Below, one piece after another: positions 56,749-64,000 of a stretch of 64,000 nucleotides of DNA. This DNA is from an uncultured Cryomorphaceae bacterium (GTDB taxonomy: Bacteria; Bacteroidota; Bacteroidia; Flavobacteriales; Schleiferiaceae): contig CAJVWI010000012.1 of the NCBI GenBank assembly GCA_913009655.1, positions 1-64,000 of the forward strand. Reading direction: 5' to 3'. The notes beneath the pieces are model-generated. The model made no database searches. It saw nothing but the letters and a program-made list of their open reading frames with translations, and was not told where the DNA came from. Both the position numbers and the translations under genes were made by a program. The number at the start of each line of letters is the position of its first letter. Positions within the stretch are counted from its first letter, which is position 1.

Positions 56749-57480
56749 ATGAATATCAACACAAATAGTTACACATACATATTTGCAATTGCGATGGTTA
56801 TTATTGTTGCTTCATTACTTTCTATTGCGGCTACGAGTCTCAAGCCATTTCAAGATAAAAATATTGAACTCGAAAAGAAATCAGATATATTGTCCTCTAT
56901 TGGAGTTGTCGGAGAGGATCCTGAGTTGCTTTTTAATGAATATATAACGGATCAATTAGTTATTCAGGATGGTAAGGTGGTTTCTTCAGAGATAACAGCT
57001 TTTGATATAGATATGGCTGCTGCAGTAAAGGAGTCAAACAATACTCGTAAAGTACCATTATTTAAAGCTAAAAAAAACGGTAACACATTCTATGTTATTC
57101 CCATGAGAGGAACAGGACTTTGGGGACCAATATGGGGTTATGTTTCTTTAAAAGGTGATGGAAATACAATTTTGGGTGCTTCTTTTGATCATGAAAAGGA
57201 AACACCAGGATTAGGTGCGGAAATTTCCACACCTATTTTTCAAGATCAATTTCCCGATAAGGTTCTATTCTCAGAGACAAGAGATGGAATTGAAGTGAGA
57301 AAGGGCGATGCATACGGATCCCAGCAGGTTGATGGTATTTCTGGAGGGACAATAACATCTGTCGGGGTTCAGACAATGTTGGAAGACTGTTTAATTCCGT
57401 ACAAAGAGTTTTTATTAAACCTTTCAGTTGATGAAATCGAAATGCCAGCGGATTCAATTTTAAGTGTCGTATTAAATTAA
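56749..57480 (+). CDS. nqrC: Na+-translocating NADH:quinone reductase subunit C
   Basis: 243 residues from ATG 56749 (a GTG at 56731 overlaps nqrB). One N-terminal membrane span (about 9-30) anchors a periplasmic FMN-binding domain. The flavinylation motif reads DGISGGT with T201 as the predicted FMN-threonine; most NqrC proteins have SGAT, so the Gly in place of Ala is a small difference. GLWGPIWGYVSLKGDGNTI and HEKETPGLGAEIS are characteristic. Two bases separate it from nqrD. Confidence 0.95.
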   Translation: MNINTNSYTYIFAIAMVIIVASLLSIAATSLKPFQDKNIELEKKSDILSSIGVVGEDPELLFNEYITDQLVIQDGKVVSSEITAFDIDMAAAVKESNNTRKVPLFKAKKNGNTFYVIPMRGTGLWGPIWGYVSLKGDGNTILGASFDHEKETPGLGAEISTPIFQDQFPDKVLFSETRDGIEVRKGDAYGSQQVDGISGGTITSVGVQTMLEDCLIPYKEFLLNLSVDEIEMPADSILSVVLN

Positions 57481-57482
57481 GT

Positions 57483-58139
57483 ATGGAAATGAGCAAACCT
57501 AAAGAAGCCTTATTCTCTAAGAAAAATAGGGGATTATTAAAAGATCCTATGAATGTTAATAATCCTATTACTGTTCAAGTTTTGGGTATTTGTAGTGCTT
57601 TAGCTATTACTGTCAAGCTTAAACCTGCCATAGTAATGAGCTTATCTGTAATTGTCGTAATGGCTCTTGCAAATGTAATAACCTCTCTAATGAGGAATAT
57701 GATTCCCAACAGAATAAGAATAATCGTTCAATTGGTTGTTGTTGCAACTTTAGTAATTCTAGTAGACCAAGTTTTGAAAGCATTCGTTTATGATGTTAGC
57801 AAGCAATTATCAGTTTTTGTAGGGCTCATAATAACGAATTGTATAATTATGGGGCGTATTGAGGCTTTTTCATTAGGCAATTCTCCCTGGAAGTCCTTTC
57901 TCGACGGTATTGGAAATGGGGCTTCCTATGGCTTGATTTTGATAGTTGTTTCCTTTTTTAGGGAGCTTCTTGGAAATGGGACCCTTTACGATTATCCAGT
58001 TGTTGAAAAACTGGGATTATATGAACTAGGATACCACAATAACGGTATGATGCTTTTACCTCCGATGGCTTTAATTGTTGTAGCTCTTATTATTTGGTGG
58101 CAAAGATCTAAGACTCCTTCATTGATTGAAAAAGATTAA
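57483..58139 (+). CDS. nqrD: Na+-translocating NADH:quinone reductase subunit D
   Basis: 218-residue integral membrane subunit with about six spans, homologous to NqrE and RnfE. After a polar N terminus (LFSKKNRGLLKDPMNVNNP) the protein shows the family segments LGICSALAIT and GLIITNCIIMGRIEAF; the TNC cysteine is a ligand of the intramembrane iron centre shared with NqrE. It is followed by nqrE after 12 bases. ATG at 57489 is an alternative start. Confidence 0.95.
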   Translation: MEMSKPKEALFSKKNRGLLKDPMNVNNPITVQVLGICSALAITVKLKPAIVMSLSVIVVMALANVITSLMRNMIPNRIRIIVQLVVVATLVILVDQVLKAFVYDVSKQLSVFVGLIITNCIIMGRIEAFSLGNSPWKSFLDGIGNGASYGLILIVVSFFRELLGNGTLYDYPVVEKLGLYELGYHNNGMMLLPPMALIVVALIIWWQRSKTPSLIEKD

Positions 58140-58151
58140 CGGATAGAAATT

Positions 58152-58769
58152 ATGCAAGAGTTAATAAATATCTTCGTCAAGAGCATTTTTATAGATAATA
58201 TGATTTTTGCTTACTTTCTTGGCATGTGTTCATATTTAGCAGTGTCAAAGACAGTTAAGACAGGCATGGGCTTAGGATTGGCAGTGACATTTGTATTGAC
58301 GATAACGGTTCCTGTAAATTATCTTCTTCAAACAAAAATTTTAGATAAAGGAGCTTTACAGTGGTTAGATCCTTCATTTGCAGAAGTGGATTTGAGCTTC
58401 TTAAGTTTCATAATGTTTATTGCAGTTATTGCTGCAATGGTTCAGCTTGTAGAGATGGTAGTAGAGAAATTTGCTCCTGCATTGTATTCAGCTCTTGGTA
58501 TATTTCTCCCTTTGATTGCTGTAAACTGCTCAATATTAGGTGGATCTCTATTCATGCAGGAACGGGCATATGCAACAATTGGTCAGGCAACTGCTTTTGG
58601 CTTTGGTTCAGGAATCGGATGGCTGCTTGCAGTTTTGGCAATTGCGGCCATTAGAGAAAGACTAAAATATTCTCATGTCCCACCGGCTTTACGGGGCTTG
58701 GGTATCACATTTATGATAACTGGACTTATGGGTATAGCATTCATGAGTTTTATGGGTATTAAATTATAA
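58152..58769 (+). CDS. nqrE: Na+-translocating NADH:quinone reductase subunit E
   Basis: 205-residue membrane subunit with six spans, inverted in topology relative to Nqr[20 protein letters not shown] near the start and [17 protein letters not shown] supply the conserved cysteines (FLGMC and VNC) that with NqrD bind the membrane iron or 2Fe-2S centre. [19 protein letters not shown] is also typical. 13 bases precede nqrF. Confidence 0.96.
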   Translation: MQELINIFVKSIFIDNMIFAYFLGMCSYLAVSKTVKTGMGLGLAVTFVLTITVPVNYLLQTKILDKGALQWLDPSFAEVDLSFLSFIMFIAVIAAMVQLVEMVVEKFAPALYSALGIFLPLIAVNCSILGGSLFMQERAYATIGQATAFGFGSGIGWLLAVLAIAAIRERLKYSHVPPALRGLGITFMITGLMGIAFMSFMGIKL

Positions 58770-58782
58770 TTCTTTAATAATT

Positions 58783-60096
58783 ATGTTTTTAGCATTATCA
58801 TCTGATTCTATTGCTGTTTTATCGAGTGTAATTGTTTTTACATTGGTAATATTAGCTCTTGTAACTATTTTGCTCCAAGCAAAGGCACGTCTTTCTCCTT
58901 CTGGTCCTGTAAAATTGGATATAAATGGGGATATAGTGGAAATTGAGTCTGGCTCAACCTTATTATCTACTTTGAGTGAGCAGAAAATATTTCTCCCATC
59001 TGCATGCGGGGGTGGAGGTACATGTGGAATGTGTGAATGCCAGATTCCTGAGGGAGGAGGCGAAATACTTCAAACAGAAAAAGGTTTTTTCAATAGGAAA
59101 CAAATTGCGGATGACTGGAGATTAGGTTGTCAGGTAAAAGTTAAAAATGACATGAAGGTTATCGTTCCTGATGAAATATTTGGGATCAAAAAATGGGAAT
59201 GTGAAGTTGTGTCAAACTATAATGTTGCCTCTTTCATTAAAGAGTTTGTAGTTAAGCTTCCTGAAGGAGAGAATTTAGATTTCCTAGCTGGTGGTTATAT
59301 TCAAGTGGATGTTCCAGAAGTCAGTGTAGATTTCAAGAATATAGATATTACTGCTCATCCTCGTTTGGGTAAAAAAGATGATGAATTTAAGGGTGAATGG
59401 GATAAGTTTGGTTTGTGGGATTTAAAAATGAATAATCCAGAGCCTTTATTTAGAGCATACTCAATGGCTAATCACCCAGCTGAGGGTAATATTGTTATGT
59501 TGAATATCCGAATCGCTTCCCCTCCATGGGATCGTGCTAAAGGGGGCTGGATGAATGTTAATCCTGGAGTATGTTCTTCATATGTATTTGACTTAAAGGC
59601 TGGGGATAAGGTTACAATATCTGGACCATATGGTGACTTTCATATCAAGGATACCGATACAGAAATGATATATATTGGCGGTGGTGCAGGAATGGCTCCA
59701 ATGCGTTCACATTTGTTTCATCTATTCCACACTCTTAAAACAGGTCGAAAAGTCAGCTATTGGTATGGAGGCAGGTCTCGGCGGGAATTGTTTTATACAG
59801 ATGACTTTGAAAATATTGAAAAGGAATTTCCGAACTTTAAATTTCATATGGTATTATCTGAGCCTTTACCCGAAGATAATTGGCAAGCAAAAAATAGTAT
59901 GGAAGATACTGGAGATGGATTTACAGGTTTTGTGCATCAAGCTCTAATAGATAATTATCTTGGTGATCATGAAACTCCGGAGGATATAGAGTACTATTTC
60001 TGTGGGCCACCTATGATGAATGCGGCTGTTCTAAAGATGGTAGATGATTTTGGTGTTCCACCCGAAAATGTAGCTTTTGATGATTTTGGTGGATAA
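58783..60096 (+). CDS. nqrF: Na+-translocating NADH:quinone reductase subunit F
   Basis: 437-residue electron-input subunit. One N-terminal membrane span (about 10-32), then a 2Fe-2S ferredoxin domain with ligands C75, C81, C84 and C116 ([12 protein letters not shown] and RLGCQ). An FAD domain with RAYSMANHP and an NADH domain with [12 protein letters not shown] and YYFCGPPMM follow, ending FDDFGG as in the family. It accepts hydride from NADH and passes electrons to NqrC/NqrB flavins. apbE follows after 65 bases. Confidence 0.97.
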   Translation: MFLALSSDSIAVLSSVIVFTLVILALVTILLQAKARLSPSGPVKLDINGDIVEIESGSTLLSTLSEQKIFLPSACGGGGTCGMCECQIPEGGGEILQTEKGFFNRKQIADDWRLGCQVKVKNDMKVIVPDEIFGIKKWECEVVSNYNVASFIKEFVVKLPEGENLDFLAGGYIQVDVPEVSVDFKNIDITAHPRLGKKDDEFKGEWDKFGLWDLKMNNPEPLFRAYSMANHPAEGNIVMLNIRIASPPWDRAKGGWMNVNPGVCSSYVFDLKAGDKVTISGPYGDFHIKDTDTEMIYIGGGAGMAPMRSHLFHLFHTLKTGRKVSYWYGGRSRRELFYTDDFENIEKEFPNFKFHMVLSEPLPEDNWQAKNSMEDTGDGFTGFVHQALIDNYLGDHETPEDIEYYFCGPPMMNAAVLKMVDDFGVPPENVAFDDFGG

Positions 60097-60161
60097 TTAA
60101 AAAATTAATCATCTTGATCTGATATATAATCTAGCTCAATTATTAATAGATTTAGAAAGTG

Positions 60162-61172
60162 ATGCGAGATTTTATTTTGATATTTTTCCTTCTCCTTTTT
60201 GCTAGTTGTTCTCAAGAAAAAAGCCATGAAGACATTTTCGAAGGTTCTGCTCAGGGGACATCGTTTCGAATAAAGTCGATTTATTCTCATAGCTTTCACG
60301 ATAACTTTGTGAGTGAAAAGGATATAAAAAAATGGTTATCTCATTACAATAAAATAGCATCTCCATGGGATAGTAAATCGGAAATTTCAAAGTTAAATTC
60401 AGGTGATTCGGTTAATTTATCTCCAGAGTTATTTGAACTATGTCAAATAGCTATGGAAATGAAGTACCGGACAAATGGCATATTGGACCCAACACTTGAA
60501 CCGATGATTGATGGGTGGGGTTTTGGGATTAATAATCGGTATTTACATTACGATGATACTTTGCAGGTTCAGTCGTTAATGAAATTGGTAGGGAACGAGG
60601 ATTGGCTGCCTGTATCGATTGATAAATGGGCGTGGCCGAAAAGTGTTAAATTGAATTTCATGAGTTTGGCTCAAGGACACTCGGTAGACATTATCATAGA
60701 TTCCCTAAAGTCCAGAGGTGTGTCTTCAGCATTTGTTGAGGTTGGTGGTGAAATAAGAGCATTTGGTACAAAGTCTTCTGGAGAGGATTTCACAGTCGGT
60801 ATTGAAAGACCAATTCTTGAAAATAACGGTGAGTTACAAGTTATAATTCCACTAAATAATAGAGCTTTAGCGACTTCCGGTAATTATCGAAACTATAAGG
60901 TAGATTCTTCTTCTGGAATTAAATTTGGTCATACAATAAATGCATTTACTGGTTGGCCCATCCAAACAGATGTTGTTAGCTCGACGACAATAGGTCCTTC
61001 TTGCGCCAAAGCTGATGCCCTGGCAACTGCATTCGTTGCAATGGGCTTAAACGAGTCAAAGTTATGGCTCGATCAAAATCATGAGTGGGACGCTTATCTT
61101 GTTTATTTAGATGAAAAAGGGGTTCTTAAAGTATGGACTACTCTTAGTGGTATGGAAACTCAGGTGCTTTGA
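60162..61172 (+). CDS. apbE: FAD:protein FMN transferase ApbE (lipoprotein)
   Basis: 336 residues from ATG 60162 (a GTG three bases earlier is also in frame). A lipoprotein signal ends FASCSQ with the lipidated cysteine near residue 16. The ApbE domain has GTSFRIK, LDPTLEPMIDGWGFG, LAQGHSVDIIIDSLKSRG, VEVGGEIRAFG and TSGNYRNY, followed by HTINAFTGWPI and the metal-site stretch ADALATAFVAMG. It transfers FMN from FAD to the threonines of NqrB and NqrC outside the cytoplasmic membrane. The position directly after nqrF fits that job. The 3' end overlaps nqrM on the other strand by 13 bases. Confidence 0.94.
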   Translation: MRDFILIFFLLLFASCSQEKSHEDIFEGSAQGTSFRIKSIYSHSFHDNFVSEKDIKKWLSHYNKIASPWDSKSEISKLNSGDSVNLSPELFELCQIAMEMKYRTNGILDPTLEPMIDGWGFGINNRYLHYDDTLQVQSLMKLVGNEDWLPVSIDKWAWPKSVKLNFMSLAQGHSVDIIIDSLKSRGVSSAFVEVGGEIRAFGTKSSGEDFTVGIERPILENNGELQVIIPLNNRALATSGNYRNYKVDSSSGIKFGHTINAFTGWPIQTDVVSSTTIGPSCAKADALATAFVAMGLNESKLWLDQNHEWDAYLVYLDEKGVLKVWTTLSGMETQVL

Positions 61173-61360
61173 CACTGTTCGTTAGGTTCTGCACCACATA
61201 AAGCACAATTCTCACCCTCTGGGTTTAAGTAGGGACTATTACTTGCGCAAGTGCCAGGAAACTCTCCGTCTTTTTTAGACCATATTTTTACAGCCATTCC
61301 TAGTAAGCCAATGCTAAGTAATACAACTGCAACTAAAATTAATTTAAGGATGGGCATCAT
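61160..61360 (-). CDS. nqrM: NQR maturation factor NqrM-like protein
   Basis: 66 residues. One membrane span (about 5-25) is followed by a cysteine-bearing tail with C38, C52, C55 and C63 (FPGTCASNSP and CALCGAEPNEQC). The size, single span and four cysteines fit NqrM (DUF539), needed to insert the iron centre between NqrD and NqrE. Location beside nqrF-apbE supports this, though it is on the opposite strand. Either of two adjacent ATG codons could be the start. A TAAATTTG box ends four bases before the first. Confidence 0.8.
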   Translation of the reverse strand: MMPILKLILVAVVLLSIGLLGMAVKIWSKKDGEFPGTCASNSPYLNPEGENCALCGAEPNEQCQST

Positions 61361-61364
61361 TCGT

Positions 61365-61372
61365 CAAATTTA
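61365..61372 (-). promoter_or_regulatory. -7 box (TAAATTTG) four bases before nqrM
   Basis: Exact TAnnTTTG match on the minus strand, reading TAAATTTG-ACGA-ATGATG. The octamer and the four-base spacing are identical to those of mtaB. It implies a leaderless nqrM transcript, independent of the nqr operon. Confidence 0.55.
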
Positions 61373-61413
61373 CTAACTTAATTAATATTATATCTCCTTC
61401 AATTACATTTCTA

Positions 61414-62445
61414 TTAATTATTTACCAGCCCTATTAAATTAACTTCTGGTTCAAGATTAATGTTGAAATTCTTGTAGACATCTTCTTTTACTTCCTTAGC
61501 GAAGTCCCATAGTTCTTCACCTGTTGCATTGCCGTGGTTAACAAGAACTAGAGCCTGCTTGTCATGCATTCCAGCATCTCCATGAGATTTACCTTTCCAT
61601 CCAGACATTTCTATTAACCAGCCAGCTGAAAGCTTGACGCTCGCATTTTCATGGACATAAAAGGGGATATTTTTATGCTTTTCTCTGAGGTCTATGAGAG
61701 TATTTTTTGATATTATTGGATTCTTGAAGAAGCTACCAGAATTTCCAATATTTTTCGGGTCTGGAAGTTTAGCGGATCTAATGGATATTATGGCTTTTGA
61801 TATGTTTAATATCGATGGAATTTTACCCATTTTATTTATTTCGTCAATTACTGAACCGTATTTTGTATTTAGATTATGCTCGTTTTTGGTAAGTTTAAAA
61901 TTTACAGATAATATGACACCTTTGTTCCTCAATTTTGTTTTAAAAACACTTGTTCTATACCCAAATTCACATACGTTATTATTCAATACTTCAGTCTCTC
62001 CTGTTTCCCATCTATAGAATCGGAGGGACTCAATTGAACTTTTAACTTCTACACCATAGGCGCCAATATTTTGAATAGGAGCAGTTCCAACATGTCCAGG
62101 AATAAGTGATAGATTTTCAATTCCACCGTATCCATTTTCAATTGCCCAAAGAACAAATTCATGCCAAGAATGTCCTGCTGCAACTTCAACTAAAATATCT
62201 TGTTCTGTTTCACTTAATATCTTAATTCCATCCCATTCAATTCGGGCAACGGTACCCTTTATTTCAGAGCATAGTAGAAGATTACTTCCTCCAGAAAAAA
62301 GTAATTTTTGCTTTGCATAACCGTTTTGATGTTGATGATATTCTACTAAGTCAACTTCGTTTTCTAGATGAAATAGCCTTTCAGCGATGCAGTTTAAGCC
62401 AAAGGTGTTATATTTTTTTAAATTTGCATTTTGTTTTATTCGCAT
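61414..62445 (-). CDS. murB: UDP-N-acetylenolpyruvoylglucosamine reductase MurB
   Basis: 343-residue FAD enzyme that reduces UDP-GlcNAc-enolpyruvate to UDP-MurNAc in peptidoglycan precursor synthesis. KKYNTFGL near the N terminus, SGGSNLLL (FAD site), LIPGHVGTAPIQNIGAYGVEV and GNSGSFFKNPII (with the catalytic serine) are present, and the protein has the longer type I form. The start overlaps the stop of the class I aminotransferase by one base (TAATG), so the two are translationally coupled. Confidence 0.95.
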   Translation of the reverse strand: MRIKQNANLKKYNTFGLNCIAERLFHLENEVDLVEYHQHQNGYAKQKLLFSGGSNLLLCSEIKGTVARIEWDGIKILSETEQDILVEVAAGHSWHEFVLWAIENGYGGIENLSLIPGHVGTAPIQNIGAYGVEVKSSIESLRFYRWETGETEVLNNNVCEFGYRTSVFKTKLRNKGVILSVNFKLTKNEHNLNTKYGSVIDEINKMGKIPSILNISKAIISIRSAKLPDPKNIGNSGSFFKNPIISKNTLIDLREKHKNIPFYVHENASVKLSAGWLIEMSGWKGKSHGDAGMHDKQALVLVNHGNATGEELWDFAKEVKEDVYKNFNINLEPEVNLIGLVNN

Positions 62446-63638
62446 TATTTATATCCATATTGTTTTAGTCCTATTTCCAGGCAATCCATTGCTCTATTTA
62501 AATGATCGATATCGAGAACATAGGCCAGTCTAACTTGATTCAAACCTAACCGCCCGTCCGAATAAAATCCAGTCCCAGGTGCCATCATAATTGTTTCGCC
62601 TTTATAATTGAATTCTTTAAGAATCCATTGACAAAACTTATCCGAATCATCAATAGGTAATTCTGCGATGCAATAGAAAGCACCAGATGGTTTAGGGCAT
62701 TTAACTCCTGGAATACCATTTAAACGGTCAACCATGAAATTACGGCGCTTTTCATATTCTGTTTTCACTTCTTTAAAGTATCTATCTTCAGTATCTAATG
62801 CAGCTTCAGATACTATTTGTGCTAATGTTGGTGGAGATAATCTAGCTTGTGCAAATTTCATAGCTGCTGCCATGAAATTTTCATTTTTACTCGCGATTAG
62901 ACCGATTCTGGCACCGCACAGACTATACCTTTTAGATACGGAGTCAATGAGAATACCATGTTGATCCATCCCTTTTAATGTTAAAATAGATGTATGTTCT
63001 TTACCATCATAGGTGAACTCACGATAAACTTCGTCGCTGATAATGTAAAGGTTATGTTTTAAAGAAATAGAACGTATTTGTTCTAATTCTTGATCATTAT
63101 AAAGCCTTCCAGTTGGGTTTCCTGGATTACATAGTACTATCGCCTTTGTATTTTCTGTTATTAAAGAAGATATAATTTCGCTTGCAGGTAAGGCGAAGTC
63201 CTCATTTATTGAGCATCGAATCGGGATTACATTTACTCCGGTCGCTACTGCAAACCCAAGATAATTTGCATAATATGGCTCTGGTATAATGACCTCATCA
63301 CCAGGGTCACAGGCACAGTTGATAGCGAAAGCTAAGGCTTCTGATCCACCTGCAGTAACTATTATATCCTCTGGTAATAACTGGATATTTTTTTTAAAAT
63401 AATACTGTGATAATTTATCCCTGTAACTTTCAAAACCATTCGAAGGGGCATAGGAAAGCGTTTTTATATCATGATTTCTAATTGAATCCATAGCTTTTTT
63501 AGGACTCGGAATATCAGGTTGTCCAATATTTAGATAATGAATATGAATTCCACTATTTTCGGCTCTTTGGGCAATTGGAACAAGCTTACGAATCGGGGAT
63601 TCGGGCATTAATATCGCGCGGTCAGATACTTTTAGCAT
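62445..63638 (-). CDS. Class I/II PLP-dependent aminotransferase (aspartate-type)
   Basis: 397 residues from ATG 63638 (MLKVSDRAILMPESPIRKL); an ATG at 63653 is five codons earlier and abuts a terminator stem. Fold-type I motifs: TAGGSEALAFA, NPGNPTG, SDEVYREF and the Schiff-base lysine K236 in SVSKRYSLCGARIG. It probably transfers amino groups between aspartate, aromatic or other amino acids and 2-oxo acids; the substrate is not determinable. First gene of a two-gene unit with murB. There is no evident TAnnTTTG box in the 76 bases upstream. Confidence 0.88.
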   Translation of the reverse strand: MLKVSDRAILMPESPIRKLVPIAQRAENSGIHIHYLNIGQPDIPSPKKAMDSIRNHDIKTLSYAPSNGFESYRDKLSQYYFKKNIQLLPEDIIVTAGGSEALAFAINCACDPGDEVIIPEPYYANYLGFAVATGVNVIPIRCSINEDFALPASEIISSLITENTKAIVLCNPGNPTGRLYNDQELEQIRSISLKHNLYIISDEVYREFTYDGKEHTSILTLKGMDQHGILIDSVSKRYSLCGARIGLIASKNENFMAAAMKFAQARLSPPTLAQIVSEAALDTEDRYFKEVKTEYEKRRNFMVDRLNGIPGVKCPKPSGAFYCIAELPIDDSDKFCQWILKEFNYKGETIMMAPGTGFYSDGRLGLNQVRLAYVLDIDHLNRAMDCLEIGLKQYGYK

Positions 63639-63656
63639 AATGTTTATTTCCATAAA

Positions 63657-63683
63657 AAACCCGCTGAAAAATACAGCGGGTTT
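63657..63683 (-). terminator. Rho-independent terminator of the DUF1573 gene
   Basis: Perfect 10-base stem AAACCCGCTG (63657-63666) and CAGCGGGTTT (63674-63683) with a 7-base loop. Read on the minus strand it ends GCGGG followed by six T, the standard intrinsic terminator. It lies 31 bases after the DUF1573 stop and before the aminotransferase gene, so the aminotransferase-murB unit needs its own promoter or read-through. Confidence 0.85.
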
Positions 63684-63714
63684 GATTGAACTTATATTTC
63701 AAATAAATTGGTTT

Positions 63715-64000
63715 TTATTTGGAAATTTTAGACGAACCTTTCGAGGTGTTTACTGGAGCTGTATTAACGGCTGCAACATCTTTAACATTTCCTTTGATAG
63801 TCAAGACTTTTGTTGGTGTTTTTGAATTACTTTGAACAGTTACAGTTTTTTGAAAACGACCAACTCTTCGTGTGTCATACTTGACTTTTATTGCGGCAGT
63901 AGCTCCCGGAGCGATGGGAGTTCTTGGCCATTGCGGGACAGTACAACCACAAGACCCAACGCAATTAGAAATGATTAATGGTTCTTTTCCAGTATTTGTA
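63715..64000 (-). CDS. DUF1573 domain protein, C-terminal part (5' end outside window)
   Basis: The last 95 codons of a minus-strand gene that enters from the right edge; its stop codon is at 63715-63717. The segment contains LIISNCVGSCGCTVPQWP, then PIAPGATAAIKVKYDT and GRFQKTVTVQSNSKTP, the immunoglobulin-like DUF1573 pattern with its SCGC cysteines. A 20-residue Ser/Thr/Ala/Lys-rich tail ends the protein. DUF1573 proteins are usually exported in Bacteroidota; the function is unknown. A strong terminator follows. Confidence 0.88.
   Translation of the reverse strand, partial: TNTGKEPLIISNCVGSCGCTVPQWPRTPIAPGATAAIKVKYDTRRVGRFQKTVTVQSNSKTPTKVLTIKGNVKDVAAVNTAPVNTSKGSSKISK

Noticed and set aside
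1-64000. CRISPR array, prophage, transposon or defence island
   Set aside because: No regularly spaced repeats, transposase, integrase, cas or typical defence genes on either strand. RecQ, the EEP enzyme, the rhomboids and the second UvrA all have ordinary core-genome explanations.

Overview
The window is a stretch of AT-rich core chromosome from a member of the Bacteroidota, most likely order Flavobacteriales. The evidence is the gene order tRNA-Thr(GGT)-tuf-tRNA-Trp-secE-nusG-rplKAJL-rpoBC-DUF3467, a type IX secretion plug protein, bacillithiol synthesis gene bshA, a transketolase split into two genes, two full-length uvrA genes, a six-subunit Na+-NQR, and promoters of the phylum's TAnnTTTG type. 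The genus cannot be read from the sequence; a marine Cryomorphaceae/Crocinitomicaceae-like organism is only a guess.

Layout. 1-12.9 kb (+): translation and transcription block from a partial tRNA-Thr through tuf, tRNA-Trp, secE, nusG, rplK, rplA, rplJ, rplL, rpoB, rpoC and a DUF3467 protein, with strong hairpins in the tuf/tRNA-Trp and rplL/rpoB spacers. 12.9-17.6 kb (-): small membrane protein, class III aminotransferase, and a split transketolase whose two halves flank a secreted von Willebrand A protein. 17.7-25.2 kb (+): ychF, parE, parC and a secreted choice-of-anchor-B-like protein. 25.2-32.4 kb (-): mtaB, inositol monophosphatase-family gene, rfbC, lytic transglycosylase and uvrA tightly packed, then a LOG-family gene. 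32.5-34.1 kb (+): a lone peptide-binding lipoprotein. 34.1-38.7 kb (-): small membrane protein, mutL, two rhomboid proteases and an EEP-family phosphodiesterase. 38.8-44.4 kb (+): GH3/serine-hydrolase fusion, MORN-type repeat protein, bshA, an SUI1/eIF1-like protein and a SpoU-class RNA methyltransferase. 44.5-47.2 kb (-): second uvrA. 47.3-48.1 kb (+): sigma factor and a 51-residue gene. 48.1-50.3 kb (-): recQ. 50.3-51.9 kb (+): tatC, lptB. 51.9-54.1 kb (-): sua5/tsaC-type gene and T9SS plug gene. 54.2-61.2 kb (+): nqrABCDEF and apbE, with nqrM convergent. 61.4-64 kb (-): murB, class I aminotransferase, and the 3' part of a DUF1573 gene ending in a clear terminator.

The genes are nearly all housekeeping: transcription and translation, topology and repair (parEC, two uvrA, mutL, recQ), envelope (murB, lptB, tatC, GH3 fusion, lytic transglycosylase, T9SS plug), redox and energy (NQR with its flavin transferase and maturation factor, bacillithiol) and tRNA modification (mtaB, sua5). 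There is no mobile element, phage, CRISPR array or recognisable defence island, and no intergenic gap above about 150 bases apart from the 162-base tuf-secE spacer, which holds tRNA-Trp, and the 194-base spacer that holds the 51-residue gene. I did not find a convincing undescribed multi-gene system. The points most worth a second look are a recurring TAnnTTTG box placed only 4-7 nt before start codons (near-leaderless transcripts), the vWA gene lodged and translationally coupled inside the split transketolase, an inverted repeat around the second uvrA promoter next to a sigma factor, and a MutL without the usual C-terminal DQHA motif.
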